A stretch of DNA of 64,000 nt from Paraburkholderia ginsengiterrae (GCF_001645125.1 NZ_LXKA01000110.1:372001-436000), one strand, 5' to 3'. Shown: positions 1 to 8,694, counted from the first letter of the stretch. Made by a program: numbers and translations. Notes: generated by a model from the letters alone, not told the origin.

Positions 1-1059
1 GTTCTTGTCACGAATCTGAACGTGAACGGTGTCGCCCGGCTGCACGCCCTTGGGGACGCGCGCGAAGGCGATCGATTCCTGCATGGTCGGTGAAAAAGTG
101 CCGCTGGTAATTTCGCCTTCGCCGTGCGGCGTGACGACTTTCTGATGCGCGCGCAGCACGCCTGCCGCCTTGCCGTTCTCCTTCAGGAGAATCAAGCCGA
201 CGAACGCAGCCTGCGAGCCATTTGCTTCAAGCTTGCCCTTGCCCACGAAGTCGCGCGGCGCGGTGAGGTCGACGGTCCAGGCAAGGCCGGCGTCGAGCGG
301 CGAGACGTTGTCGTCCATGTCCTGGCCGTACAGATTCATGCCGGCTTCTAGGCGCAGCGTGTCGCGCGCGCCGAGACCGGCCGGGCGCACGCCTTGCGCC
401 TGCAGCGCGTTCCACAGCGCGATCACCTGATCTGCCGGGACGATGATTTCGAAGCCGTCTTCCCCGGTGTAGCCGGTGCGGGCGACCGTCAGCTCGCCGA
501 ACGGCGTGCCTTCGACACGCGCGGCGTTGAAGGGCTTGAGTGCTTCGGTGGCGGCGCGCGTGGCGGGCACGGTTTGCCAGAATTTTTCGCGCGCGTTCGG
601 GCCTTGAACGGCGACGATCGCGTAATCGCGGCGCGGCGTGATGGTCAGGCCGAAGCCGCCTTCGGCGTTGAGCTGGCCGAACCAGGCGATGTCTTTGTCG
701 GCGGTGCCGGCGTTGACGACCAGGCGGAAGTGATCTTCACCGAAGTAATAGACGATCAGGTCGTCGATCACGCCGCCGTTCGGGTTCAGCAGGCAGGAAT
801 AGAGCGCGCGGCCAGGCGTTTGCAGCTTGGCGACGTTATTGGCGAGCGCGTACTCGAAAAAGGCGCGCACGCGCTCGCCGGTGAAATCGACGACGCACAT
901 GTGCGAGACGTCGAACATGCCGGCGTCGGTGCGCACGGCGCGGTGTTCGTCGATCTGCGAGCCGTAGTTGACAGGCATGTCCCAGCCGCCGAAATCGACC
1001 ATGCGGGCATTGAGCGCACGATGGGTGGCGTTGAGCGGGGTGTGTTTGAGTTCGGTCAT
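1..1059 (-). CDS. gcvT: Aminomethyltransferase, glycine cleavage T protein (partial, C-terminus off the left edge)
   Basis: GcvT transfers the aminomethyl carbon from the lipoylated H protein to tetrahydrofolate, releasing ammonia, as part of the glycine cleavage system. The first 353 codons are present and the reading frame is open to base 1. The family is usually about 370 residues, so only the extreme C-terminus is missing. The N-terminus ([20 protein letters not shown], then [10 protein letters not shown]) and the central [16 protein letters not shown] stretch are diagnostic of GcvT. The ATG at 1059 lies about 80 bases downstream of a tandem glycine riboswitch, which fits glycine-induced expression. 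gcvH and gcvP would be expected just beyond the left edge. Confidence 0.96.
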   Translation of the reverse strand, partial: MTELKHTPLNATHRALNARMVDFGGWDMPVNYGSQIDEHRAVRTDAGMFDVSHMCVVDFTGERVRAFFEYALANNVAKLQTPGRALYSCLLNPNGGVIDDLIVYYFGEDHFRLVVNAGTADKDIAWFGQLNAEGGFGLTITPRRDYAIVAVQGPNAREKFWQTVPATRAATEALKPFNAARVEGTPFGELTVARTGYTGEDGFEIIVPADQVIALWNALQAQGVRPAGLGARDTLRLEAGMNLYGQDMDDNVSPLDAGLAWTVDLTAPRDFVGKGKLEANGSQAAFVGLILLKENGKAAGVLRAHQKVVTPHGEGEITSGTFSPTMQESIAFARVPKGVQPGDTVHVQIRDKN

Positions 1060-1140
1060 GGGGCCTCGGGCATCTCGCGAAACAAAAAAGGGCATGCGCC
1101 GCAACGCCTCGCGGCGTGCTGCCTGCGAGCGTGGTGCTGC

Positions 1141-1428
1141 ATGACCCCTCTGTCCTCGATACCTGAGAGATTGCGCCGCCGTGAGAACGTGAATTCGTCA
1201 CGGTGAAACGCGCGCCCCTTCGGTGGGCAGCCTGCCAGATCTGCATGTTTGAACGATGCAGACGGCTACTGCCGCTCTCCAGAGTGCGAAAAACCGCTGC
1301 CTTGATGCTGCTTCAACGCGGGGTTTTTCGACGCGGTCGGTCCTTTTGCCTGAGAGTTTGCGGGTGTGCCCCTTCGGCGGCGCGGCCTGCGGTGATTAGC
1401 GGCCAGCGCGCTCTCCCGACGCGTGCGG
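1141..1428 (-). promoter_or_regulatory. Tandem glycine riboswitch upstream of gcvT
   Basis: Read on the minus strand, two consecutive glycine aptamers are visible. The first begins near 1425 with GGGAGAGCGCG, has a GCCGAAGGGGC core, then CTCTCAGGCAAAAGGACCG. The second begins near 1285 with CTGGAGAGCGG, has CACCGAAGGGGCGCGC, then CTCTCAGGTATCGAGGAC and CAGAGGGGTC. GGAGAG, CCGAAGGGGC and CTCTCAGG...GGAC are the conserved elements of this riboswitch class. The position, in the leader of a glycine cleavage gene, is the classic one. Glycine binding normally switches gcv expression on. Confidence 0.95.
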
Positions 1429-1510
1429 CGAATGTACGCGAGGGCCGGGGGCTTGTCAATTAAAGGCCCCCCGGAGGCGCGCCGGGGCCGGCGCGGCGCT
1501 TGCGCGGAGC

Positions 1511-1546
1511 TCAAAAAAAAGCGCGGGACGTCATGCCCGCGCTTAT
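1511..1546 (-). terminator. Rho-independent terminator of the small lipoprotein gene
   Basis: On the minus strand the sequence AAGCGCGGGCATGACG folds with CGTCCCGCGCTT and is followed by a run of T residues. It lies just downstream of the lipoprotein stop at 1575. Confidence 0.8.
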
Positions 1547-1574
1547 TTCTGCTTCGGTGCCTGGACTGGCGCGC

Positions 1575-1934
1575 TTATTCCCCGATGGCGTGAGCCGCGT
1601 TGTCCAGTTCCTGGTTCAGCACGCGCTGTTCGTCGCCGGACAGGCCGCCGCCGTGTTGCGCGGCCATGTCGTGCGCTTCCTGGCGGATCACGTCGAGGCG
1701 ATGATGCAGCGCACCGCCTTGCGGGGGCGGGTAATAGCCCTGATTCACGCGATTGTCGATACGGCGCCCGAGATTGTCGATGCGGCCGTCGACCTGAAAG
1801 AGACGCTGCTGCGCGATCTGCTGCGGGTTAGGGCGCGGCGCCGGTGCTGGTGCGGGTTGAGTCGGCGCCACCACGCAGGCGGCGAGTGAGCTGAGCAGGG
1901 CGCATGCGGCTAGCGCGCGGATGGTACGGGGCAT
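1575..1934 (-). CDS. Small putative lipoprotein of unknown function
   Basis: This gene encodes 119 residues. An N-terminal hydrophobic segment (RALAACALLSSLAAC) ends in the lipobox LAAC, so it should be processed by signal peptidase II and anchored by lipidated cysteine. A Pro/Ala-rich stretch (APTQPAPAPAPRPNP) follows, then a charged helical region (QQRLFQVDGRIDNLGRRIDN) and a C-terminal helix rich in D, E, Q and H. I chose the ATG at 1934 because GGAG lies five bases upstream; a GTG two codons earlier is possible. A strong terminator follows, so the gene is probably monocistronic. I do not recognise a family with a known job. Confidence 0.75.
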   Translation of the reverse strand: MPRTIRALAACALLSSLAACVVAPTQPAPAPAPRPNPQQIAQQRLFQVDGRIDNLGRRIDNRVNQGYYPPPQGGALHHRLDVIRQEAHDMAAQHGGGLSGDEQRVLNQELDNAAHAIGE

Positions 1935-2132
1935 GGACACTCCGGAAGTCGTTGTCGTTTTGTGGTGCTACTCGGGTAGCAACGGATGATGGCGTGATCG
2001 CGCTGACCGGGGGCGCGGCCTTATTTGTAACGTTATGTTCCTTTCGTCCATGTCAGGTTTGAGGCCGGCGCGGCGTTGCCAGCAAGTGGACTTTTTTGGT
2101 ACACAAGCCGTTGCGCCGCGCGGGCCAAACCC

Positions 2133-3182
2133 TCAGCGAATGCGTTCGAACGGCAGCCGGACGCCTTCTTCCGAACTCCGGGCGGCGAGTTCGATAATTG
2201 TCATTACGTCGACGGCGTCCTGTGCGCTGACCGGGAATTTCACGCCGTTCTGGATCGCATCGGCCACCGCAATATAAAAGCCCACGTAGTCCCCGTTGCG
2301 CGTTGGAAGTTCGCGCTCGACTTCCTGATCGCCTTCGAGCACGCGCACCAGACCCGCGGCATTACCGGCGCCGAAGCCTTCATCGCCCGGCCGCAGGCCT
2401 GCCTTCAGCTGATCTTCCTGCGTGTCGAGCCCATTTTTCACGTAGCTTCCGCGTGTACCGTGGATCGTGAAGCGGGGCGCGACCAGCGCGGTCAGCGCGC
2501 TCGCGTGCAAGACCACCTCGAACTCGCCGTAGCCGAGCTGAATATGGACGTAGTCCGGCGCGCTGGCCTCGTCGCGATGCGTGCGCACCGTCGCCGACAC
2601 GGTCTGCGGGGCACCGAACAAGGCCAGCGCCTGGTCGACCAGGTGCGGCCCGAGGTCCAGCAGCAAGCCGCCGCCGCGTGACGCTTCCTCGCGCCAACGC
2701 TGCCGCACTTCCGGCCGGAAACGGTCGAAATGCGATTCGTATTGCGTGATACGGCCCAACTGTCCGCTTGCGAGCAGTTCGCGCACGGTCAGAAAGTCAC
2801 CGTCCCAGCGGCGGTTGTGAAACGGCATGAAAAGCTTGCCGCGGGCGAGCGCGATGTTGGCGAGCGTGTGGGCGTCGGCGGCGTTCAGCGTGACCGGCTT
2901 GTCGACCACCACGTGCTTGCCGGCTTCCAGCGTGCGGCGCGCCAGGTCGAAGTGCGTGTCGTTGGGCGTGGCGATCACGATGCACTCGATTTCATCCAGC
3001 GCGAGCAGCGCGTCGAGATCGGCCACGACCTTGGTATGCGGATAGTCGGCGAGCGCGCGCTCGGGCTGACTCGTGGCGACGGCCGCGACGCTCGCGCGGC
3101 CGCAGTGCTCGATCACCGGCGCATGAAAAGTCGCGCCGGCAAAACCGTAACCCATCAATCCAATCTTCAGCGATGCGGACAT
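2133..3182 (-). CDS. Gfo/Idh/MocA-family NAD(P)-dependent oxidoreductase (YdgJ-like)
   Basis: This 349-residue cytoplasmic oxidoreductase has an N-terminal Rossmann fold beginning KIGLMGYGFAGATFHAPVI, a glycine-rich dinucleotide loop. The family DKP signature appears in HVVVDKPVTL, whose lysine is part of the active site. A C-terminal substrate and dimerisation domain starts near GRITQYESHFDRFRPEVR. The DRFRP and GGGLLLDLGPHLVDQAL elements resemble E. coli YdgJ. The family oxidises or reduces sugar or polyol substrates, but the substrate here cannot be read from sequence. The gene is divergent from rep, with a 400-base intergenic region. Confidence 0.9.
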   Translation of the reverse strand: MSASLKIGLMGYGFAGATFHAPVIEHCGRASVAAVATSQPERALADYPHTKVVADLDALLALDEIECIVIATPNDTHFDLARRTLEAGKHVVVDKPVTLNAADAHTLANIALARGKLFMPFHNRRWDGDFLTVRELLASGQLGRITQYESHFDRFRPEVRQRWREEASRGGGLLLDLGPHLVDQALALFGAPQTVSATVRTHRDEASAPDYVHIQLGYGEFEVVLHASALTALVAPRFTIHGTRGSYVKNGLDTQEDQLKAGLRPGDEGFGAGNAAGLVRVLEGDQEVERELPTRNGDYVGFYIAVADAIQNGVKFPVSAQDAVDVMTIIELAARSSEEGVRLPFERIR

Positions 3183-3584
3183 GCGTGTCTTCCTGCAAAA
3201 ACGGCGCGCCGCTTTGCCACCGCGGCGACGGCGCGCAACACCGTAATTGTGGCATGTCCTGAAGACGGACCGTCGGCGCCATTGCGGGAGTCCGTCGCCG
3301 TGATGGGCCGCGGTTGTCTGTTCAGGGCGCCGGTCGCGGGGGCTGTCGCATCCATCTGGCGTATCCGTCTGCCGCTTCCATCCGTCGAATCTATCCGTCG
3401 AATCTATCCGTCGAATCCATCCGTGTTAACATCGCTCCTCTCGCGCGAACCGCAGCGGGCCCGGCCACCCTTGCACAGCAAGGGGCGTCCGTCCCAGCCG
3501 CCGGCGCCGCGCAGCACGCCCCCGGGCCTTCGGCCGGCGATATCGCGCCGCCGCGCCCTCAACCGCATTACCCATCCACAGACG
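3183..3584. other. Intergenic region between the divergent ydgJ-like gene and rep
   Basis: No convincing gene is present. The region must hold promoters for both divergent genes. The visible structure is a short tandem repeat at 3381-3421. The reading frame of rep stays open upstream through this region, but the translation is low-complexity and not conserved in character. Confidence 0.6.
3381..3421. repeat. Short tandem repeat, 13-base period, about three copies
   Basis: The unit TCCGTCGAATCTA starts at 3381, 3394 and 3407; the last copy diverges at its end and a partial fourth unit follows. The repeat lies about 165 bases upstream of the rep start codon. A 13-base period does not preserve a reading frame, consistent with non-coding DNA. 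Confidence 0.85.
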
Positions 3585-5675
3585 ATGTCCGCAGGCCTGA
3601 ACCCCGCTCAAAATGAAGCGGTCCGTTATCTCGACGGTCCGTGTCTCGTGCTCGCCGGCGCAGGCAGCGGCAAGACGCGCGTGATTACGCAGAAGATCGC
3701 GCACCTGATCGAGGCCAAGGGCTTCGAGCCGCGCCACATCGCCGCCGTCACGTTCACGAACAAGGCCGCGTTGGAAATGCGTGAGCGCGTGGGCAAGCTG
3801 CTCGAAGGCAAGACGCTTACCACGCCCGGCAAGGAAGGGCGCAAGGTGCCCGTCAACCAGTTGACGGTGTGCACCTTCCACTCGCTTGGCGTGCAGATTC
3901 TGCGGCAGGAGGCGGAACACGTCGGCCTGAAGCCGCAGTTCTCGATCATGGATTCTGACGACTGCTTCGGCATGATCCAGGAGCAGGTCGGCTCGACGGA
4001 CAAGGGCTTCATCCGCAAGATCCAGTCGATCATCTCGCTGTGGAAGAACGGCATGATCATGCCCGAGCAGGCGATCGCGATTGCCGCCAACGAGGACGAA
4101 CATCAGGCCGCGATCGTCTATCGCAACTATGTGGCAACGCTGCACGCGTATCAGGCGGTCGACTTCGACGATCTGATCCGCCTGCCCGCCGAGCTCTTCG
4201 AGAAAAACGAGCAGGTGCGCGACCGCTGGCAGAACAAATTGCGCTATCTGCTGATCGACGAGTATCAGGACACGAACGCCTGCCAGTACGAACTGGTGAA
4301 ACTGCTGGCCGGCAAGCGCGCCGCGTTCACGGCGGTTGGCGACGACGATCAGGCCATCTACGGCTGGCGCGGCGCCACGCTCGAAAATCTTGGGCAGCTC
4401 AGCAAGGATTTTCCGAAGCTGCATCTGATCAAGCTGGAGCAGAACTACCGCTCGACGGTGCGCATTCTCACCGCCGCGAACAACGTGATCGCGAACAACC
4501 CGAAGCTGTTCGAAAAGAAGCTCTGGTCCGAGCACGGCATGGGCGACACGATCACCGTCACCCCATGCAACGACGAAGAACACGAGGCCGAGTCCGTGGT
4601 GTTCCGCCTGTCCGCGCACAAGTTCGAGCGGCGCGCGAATTTCCGCGACTACGCGATCCTGTATCGCGGCAACTTCCAGGCGCGCATCTTCGAACAGGTG
4701 CTGCGGCGTGAACGGATACCGTACGTGCTGTCCGGCGGCCAATCGTTCTTCGACAAAGCCGAGATCAAGGACATCTGCGCGTATTTGCGGCTGATCGCCA
4801 ATGCGAACGACGACCCCGCGTTCATCCGCGCAATCACCACGCCGCGGCGCGGCGTCGGCAATACCACGCTCGAAGCGCTCGGCTCGTTCGCGGGGCAGGC
4901 GAAGGTGTCGTTGTTCGAAGCGGTGTACATGGGCGGCATCGAGGCGCGTCTGTCGCCGCGGCAGATCGAGCCGATGCGCGTGTTCTGCGACTTCATGCAA
5001 CGCCTTACCGATCGCGCGGAGAAGGACGCCGCCGGCACGCTGCTCGACGAATTGATGGACGCGATCCACTACGAAGCCTATCTCTACGATGCGTTCGATG
5101 AACGTCAGGCGCAGTCCAAGTGGCAAAACGTGCTGGAGTTCCTCGAGTGGCTGAAGCGCAAAGGCACCAAGGCCGAGCCCGAAGGGGCAGGAGAGAGTGA
5201 AGCGACCGGCTACGACACCGCCGACGGTCTCGGCGACACCGGCAAGAACCTGCTCGGCCTGATTCAGACCGTCGCGCTGATGTCGATGCTCGAGGGCCGC
5301 GAGGAAGATCCGGATGCGGTGCGCCTTTCGACGGTGCACGCGTCGAAGGGCCTGGAGTATCCGCACGTGTTCCTGGTGGGCGTTGAGGAAGGCATCATGC
5401 CGCATCGCGGCGGCCCCGACGACGAACCGATCGACGACGCGCGCATCGAGGAAGAGCGCCGTTTGATGTATGTGGCGATCACCCGTGCGCAGCGCAGCCT
5501 GCATCTGAACTGGTGCAAGAAGCGCAAGCGCGCTAGAGAGACGGTGGTGTGCGAGCCGTCGCGCTTCATTCCTGAAATGCTGCTCGACGATGCGCCGCCG
5601 CCCACGCCCGAAGAAGCGCCGATGTCGCCGAAAGACCGGCTCGCGAGTTTGAAGGCGCTGTTGCAGAAACCCTGA
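3585..5675 (+). CDS. rep: ATP-dependent DNA helicase Rep (superfamily 1, UvrD/Rep)
   Basis: Rep is a 3'-5' DNA helicase that helps replication forks past bound proteins. The 696-residue product starts MSAGLNPAQNEAVRYLDGPC and has all SF1 motifs. Walker A is AGAGSGKT (about residues 22-29), followed by TFTNKAA, motif II DEYQDTN, motif III GDDDQAIYGWRGA, motif IV LEQNYRS, motif V STVHASKGLEYPHVF and motif VI YVAITRAQ. The product resembles E. coli Rep more than UvrD, for example in FDDLIRLPAELF and the RLASLKALL C-terminus. The ATG at 3585 matches the usual Rep N-terminus. The open frame extends much further upstream, but that part is not Rep-like. Confidence 0.96.
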   Translation: MSAGLNPAQNEAVRYLDGPCLVLAGAGSGKTRVITQKIAHLIEAKGFEPRHIAAVTFTNKAALEMRERVGKLLEGKTLTTPGKEGRKVPVNQLTVCTFHSLGVQILRQEAEHVGLKPQFSIMDSDDCFGMIQEQVGSTDKGFIRKIQSIISLWKNGMIMPEQAIAIAANEDEHQAAIVYRNYVATLHAYQAVDFDDLIRLPAELFEKNEQVRDRWQNKLRYLLIDEYQDTNACQYELVKLLAGKRAAFTAVGDDDQAIYGWRGATLENLGQLSKDFPKLHLIKLEQNYRSTVRILTAANNVIANNPKLFEKKLWSEHGMGDTITVTPCNDEEHEAESVVFRLSAHKFERRANFRDYAILYRGNFQARIFEQVLRRERIPYVLSGGQSFFDKAEIKDICAYLRLIANANDDPAFIRAITTPRRGVGNTTLEALGSFAGQAKVSLFEAVYMGGIEARLSPRQIEPMRVFCDFMQRLTDRAEKDAAGTLLDELMDAIHYEAYLYDAFDERQAQSKWQNVLEFLEWLKRKGTKAEPEGAGESEATGYDTADGLGDTGKNLLGLIQTVALMSMLEGREEDPDAVRLSTVHASKGLEYPHVFLVGVEEGIMPHRGGPDDEPIDDARIEEERRLMYVAITRAQRSLHLNWCKKRKRARETVVCEPSRFIPEMLLDDAPPPTPEEAPMSPKDRLASLKALLQKP

Positions 5676-5807
5676 GTGACGCGTGTTCTACGGCCGGAGC
5701 AAGACCCCGCGCGCGGCAGGTGCTTCAGCGGTTTGGCCGGGCGCTCGCGATAGAGTGGCACGGCTCGTCGGCACGAAGCCGATGGACGTCAATCGGAGTC
5801 CGCACTC

Positions 5808-6377
5808 ATGACCCCGCCGCTCGCACGCTATCGAAGCGCACTCGACACGTACATCGACGCGAAAGACAACACGCGCGCGCAACTTATCCCCGAAGCCTTT
5901 GCCGCTGACGCGGTGCTCAGCATCTCACTTGCGACGTCGGCGATTGCTTTCCCGGCGCGTACCATCGGCGCTCAAGCTATCGCGAAGACGCTCGTCACTG
6001 ATTTTGGCGCTCAGTACACGCGATGCCGCACGTATTACGTGTGCGATTCGCTCGCCGTGCATGACGGCGTGATCGACGCGCTGCCCTGGCTGGTCCTGAT
6101 GCGCGAGCCGGCGACCGGGGCACTGCGCGTCGGCCACGGTGTGTACACGTGGACGTTCAATGAGACGCCGGCTGTGACGGCGTTTCACATCCATATCGCG
6201 CGCATGGACGTCGTACCCGACGCCGATGGTGCGTTGCTCGAGAAGTTGCAAGCGGACATGGCTTATCCGTGGCTCACGCCCGCCGCTTTGCACGCGCGTT
6301 TCGCCGCACTCGCTAGCAGCACGCCGGAGTTGGCCTTTGTCGAAGCGTTCAGCCGTCCGGCAGTGGCTGCCAAGTAA
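5808..6377 (+). CDS. NTF2-like / SnoaL-type protein
   Basis: This 189-residue protein begins PPLARYRSALDTYIDAKDN and runs through TIGAQAIAKTLVTDFG and YTRCRTYYVCDSLAV to WLVLMREPATGALRVGHG. That pattern resembles the cone-shaped alpha+beta NTF2/SnoaL fold, in which an N-terminal helix, an invariant G-A/H-xAI-x3 helix and a curved sheet form a small-molecule pocket. No catalytic assignment is possible. A GGAG lies about 9 bases before the ATG, and an intrinsic terminator follows within a few bases of the stop, so the gene looks monocistronic. Confidence 0.75.
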   Translation: MTPPLARYRSALDTYIDAKDNTRAQLIPEAFAADAVLSISLATSAIAFPARTIGAQAIAKTLVTDFGAQYTRCRTYYVCDSLAVHDGVIDALPWLVLMREPATGALRVGHGVYTWTFNETPAVTAFHIHIARMDVVPDADGALLEKLQADMAYPWLTPAALHARFAALASSTPELAFVEAFSRPAVAAK

Positions 6378-6418
6378 AAATCCCTGCTCGCGTAGCCGCG
6401 GCGCAGGGATTTTTTTGT
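6376..6418 (+). terminator. Rho-independent terminator between convergent genes
   Basis: AAAAATCCCTGC pairs with GCAGGGATTTTT around a GC-rich loop, with A and T runs on the two sides. It can terminate the NTF2-like gene and probably also the convergent cytochrome gene ending at 6447. Confidence 0.85.
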
Positions 6419-6446
6419 TACGCGGCGAGCGCCGCGTGCGGACGGA

Positions 6447-7349
6447 CTACTTGACCGCGCTGACCATGTAGTCGACGGCGGCCTTGACGTCTGCGTCGGA
6501 GGCGGTCGAGCCGCCCTTCGGAGGCATGGCGCCCTTGCCGTGCAGCGCGTAGTTGTAGATCGTGTCCATCGGGTCTTTCAGACGCGATGCCCAGGCATCC
6601 TTGTCGCCGTATTTCGGCGCGTTCAGTACGCCGGCCGCGTGACAGGCCTGGCAGACCTGTTGATACAGCGCCTTGCCGGCTTGGGACGCGTCCGCGCTCG
6701 TTGCGGCGCCCGCTGCCGGTGCGGCCGCTTGCGGCACGCTGGCCAGGGCGGCCACCGCAGCAGCGGCGGCTTGCGCGGCGCCTGCGTCCGAAGCACCCGC
6801 CGGCGCCGCCGCAGCAACTGCACCGGAAGCCGCCGCCGCGCCCGCTGCCGGCTGCGCCGGTTCAGGGAAGCTTGCCCCGGAATTGTTCGCCATATAGGTC
6901 ACGGCGCGAGCGATTTCGAAGTCGCTGTAGTCGTCCGGGCTGGTGCCGCCGCGCGGCGGCATGGCGCCCTTGCCGGTGAGGGCGGTGTGCAGCAGCGTGT
7001 CGAAGCCCTGCGCGATGCGCGGCGCCCAGTCGGCGGTATTGGTGAATTTCGGCGCGCCTGCCGCACCCGAGGCGTGGCACGCGGAGCAGACCGCCTTGTA
7101 GACCTCTTCGCCGGTCTTGTAGACGCGCGGCGCATTGGCGTCGCGAATGTCGACCTGGGCAAGCGGCTTGATGCGGGCCGTGACTTCGGCTTCGGAGAGT
7201 GAGTCGGTGCCGGCGCCGGTGCGAGTCGAGTTATCGACGTAGATCACCAGCAGCACGATGATGACGATCGGGACCGCGAAACTGGCAATGACCGCGGCAA
7301 TGAGCTGCCCGGGGGTCTTGATAGGGGCTCCGTGTGGTGCTTCGCTCAT
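6447..7349 (-). CDS. Membrane-anchored di-haem cytochrome c (class I, c5-like)
   Basis: This 300-residue electron-transfer protein has an uncleaved N-terminal membrane segment (LIAAVIASFAVPIVIIVLLVIYV) and two similar cytochrome c domains facing the periplasm. Domain 1 has the haem site CSACH and the methionine ligand region GKGAMPPRGG; domain 2 has CQACH and GKGAMPPKGG. A long Ala/Pro-rich linker separates them. Both domains resemble cytochrome c5. The start is MSEAPHGAPIKTPGQ at 7349. The frame stays open upstream as far as 7721, but that extension is antisense to a tRNA and is spurious. A role feeding a terminal oxidase is plausible but not shown. Confidence 0.92.
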   Translation of the reverse strand: MSEAPHGAPIKTPGQLIAAVIASFAVPIVIIVLLVIYVDNSTRTGAGTDSLSEAEVTARIKPLAQVDIRDANAPRVYKTGEEVYKAVCSACHASGAAGAPKFTNTADWAPRIAQGFDTLLHTALTGKGAMPPRGGTSPDDYSDFEIARAVTYMANNSGASFPEPAQPAAGAAAASGAVAAAAPAGASDAGAAQAAAAAVAALASVPQAAAPAAGAATSADASQAGKALYQQVCQACHAAGVLNAPKYGDKDAWASRLKDPMDTIYNYALHGKGAMPPKGGSTASDADVKAAVDYMVSAVK

Positions 7350-7624
7350 GCTTGTCTCGTCTCCGTGGGTATGTGAGCGGTACAGCGCGACGGCAACTTC
7401 TTGTTCTTTATTCAGCCACGGACGATTATAGACGCAAGCTTTCGGCGGCGGCGAGGGGAGCGGAGAGGTGTTCAGCAGGCGTTTACCCGCATCGGCGGGA
7501 TGAAACGGAATGTGCGAGATACGGCCTTGAGGGCCGTCCGGTGGACGGTTTGGCTGAAACCGGGTATCCTTGCGGTCTCGCTTTGGCGTCGCATCCGTTC
7601 TGGTTGCCGCGCTTTCGTGTTGAA

Positions 7625-7700
7625 GCGCCCGTAGCTCAATGGATAGAGTACTGCCCTCCGAAGGCAGGGGTTGCTGGTTCGATCCCAGCCGGGCGCGCCA
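7625..7700 (+). tRNA. tRNA-Arg (anticodon CCG)
   Basis: The 76 bases form a full cloverleaf. The acceptor stem is GCGCCCG/CGGGCGC, the D arm is GCTC...GAGT, and the anticodon stem is CTGCC/GGCAG with loop CTCCGAA giving anticodon CCG. The T arm is GCTGG-TTCGATC-CCAGC, and GCCA at the end includes an encoded CCA. The tRNA reads CGG codons. Confidence 0.97.
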
Positions 7701-7719
7701 TAAAGAGTCATTCTTGCTC

Positions 7720-7757
7720 AAGGGCTTACGCGTAATGCGCTAAGCCCTTTTGTTTTC
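7720..7757 (+). terminator. Terminator downstream of tRNA-Arg
   Basis: AAGGGCTTACGC pairs with GCGCTAAGCCCTT (a G:U or one-base offset near the loop) and is followed by TTTGTTTT. It lies 20 bases after the tRNA. Confidence 0.8.
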
Positions 7758-8106
7758 TGCGGGCGTCCTTGTATCGTTCCGACACGGGCCGCCCCACTGT
7801 CCCGTTCCCAGCATATAAAAAGCACACAGGACTTCGGCACGATGCGCCGCCGACTGCTCCAGCGCACCTGTCCGCATTTATTTCAACAATTCTCAAAATA
7901 TTTTCAATCAATTGAGAATCCGAAATGCGGTACTTCGTTTGCAGAAAATTCCTAGCATCCCGATTTCCCCTCTTAACTAGCATGCGTAGTTCATGCGGTT
8001 TGCACAACGCATGGCTATCTCGGGACGATTTTTATTGCGCCCCGTTTATTTATTGATAAAGGCATAGCGAGTCAATTCACATGCCGTTGTTTTAATTTGC
8101 AGGGTC
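7758..8106. other. AT-richer intergenic region before the outer-membrane protein gene
   Basis: No gene is supported here. The base composition drops clearly below that of the neighbours (for example around 7860-7960 and 8030-8100), and the region should hold the promoter of the gene at 8107. I looked for a second copy of the tRNA 3' end as an integration footprint and saw none. Confidence 0.55.
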
Positions 8107-8664
8107 ATGTCTAAAATAATTCGGCTGATTTTAACCGCCTCGATGGTTTTACTTTCCAGTCTCGCGCACTCACAAACAGAAACTCCGGTACAACCAGAAG
8201 CTCCGCTGCAAGCAGAAGCTCCACTGACCGGCGCAAACCAGTTCGCCGGCCCCTATTTGGGTTTCAAGCTGGGCGTGAATAACTCAGATGCTTCCGGCGT
8301 CATGAACAATGCTTCGCATAACACGGTTTTCCCCGGTTTCACAGCGGGATACAACTTCGCTGTCGACAGATTCGTGTTGGGCGCGGAAGTATTTGCCGAT
8401 TTACATCACGGCTCGACAACCTATAAAGATGGCGGCATCGATGCGAAATTCGGCATGCCATTCAACAAGTTCATGCCTTATGCCCGTGTCGGCGTAACGA
8501 CAGACTGGCCGAGCGCGCGTTTGCATTGGGGCTTGGGTGTCGAATACAAATTCGCGCGGCACGTGAGCGCGGTGGGCGAGTGGACGACGGACACGAGCAA
8601 TCTCGACGGCACCAAGAGAACGAACAACAGCTTTACGATCGGTCTTCAGTACCACTTCAAGTAA
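8107..8664 (+). CDS. Outer-membrane beta-barrel protein (OmpA-transmembrane-like, no peptidoglycan domain)
   Basis: The 185-residue product has a Sec signal peptide (LILTASMVLLSSLAHSQ), a short Pro/Glu repeat (QPEAPLQAEAPLTGA), then alternating strands typical of a small eight-stranded barrel. These include GPYLGFKLGVNNSD, VFPGFTAGYNFAVDRFVLGAEV, KFMPYARVGVT, RLHWGLGVEYKFARHVSAVGEW and NSFTIGLQYHFK. The OmpA C-terminal domain is absent. The first codons (TCTAAAATAATTCGG) are AT-rich compared with the neighbours, and with the adjacent tRNA this suggests possible acquisition. The function is unknown; adhesion, stress or surface roles are guesses. Confidence 0.8.
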   Translation: MSKIIRLILTASMVLLSSLAHSQTETPVQPEAPLQAEAPLTGANQFAGPYLGFKLGVNNSDASGVMNNASHNTVFPGFTAGYNFAVDRFVLGAEVFADLHHGSTTYKDGGIDAKFGMPFNKFMPYARVGVTTDWPSARLHWGLGVEYKFARHVSAVGEWTTDTSNLDGTKRTNNSFTIGLQYHFK

Positions 8665-8694
8665 GCGCCTCGACCCGCGCGTCGCGGTTCAACA

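Noticed and set aside
3378-3424. CRISPR-like repeats
   Set aside because: The repeats are only 13 bases with no spacers between them, and no cas genes are present; it is a simple tandem repeat.
2730-3584. 285-codon N-terminal extension of rep
   Set aside because: The extension overlaps the antisense of the oxidoreductase gene and the repeat-containing spacer, is low complexity, and Rep proteins begin where the ATG at 3585 lies.
3426-5504. 692-codon minus-strand open frame opposite rep
   Set aside because: It is a GC-rich shadow with high Arg/His/Val content and no recognisable domain, fully antisense to conserved helicase motifs.
7350-7721. Upstream extension of the cytochrome frame that would start near 7721 (RARLGSNQQPLPSEG-type peptide)
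   Set aside because: It is the antisense translation of tRNA-Arg and its terminator region. This peptide pattern is a well-known artefact in annotation; the real gene starts at 7349 before a membrane helix.
7726-8007. 93-codon minus-strand frame after the tRNA
   Set aside because: It overlaps the tRNA terminator, has no ribosome site or family signature, and looks like chance in AT-richer DNA.
7691-8106. Phage or island attachment site at the tRNA 3' end
   Set aside because: No second copy of the tRNA 3' sequence and no integrase were visible within the window, so an integrated element cannot be claimed.
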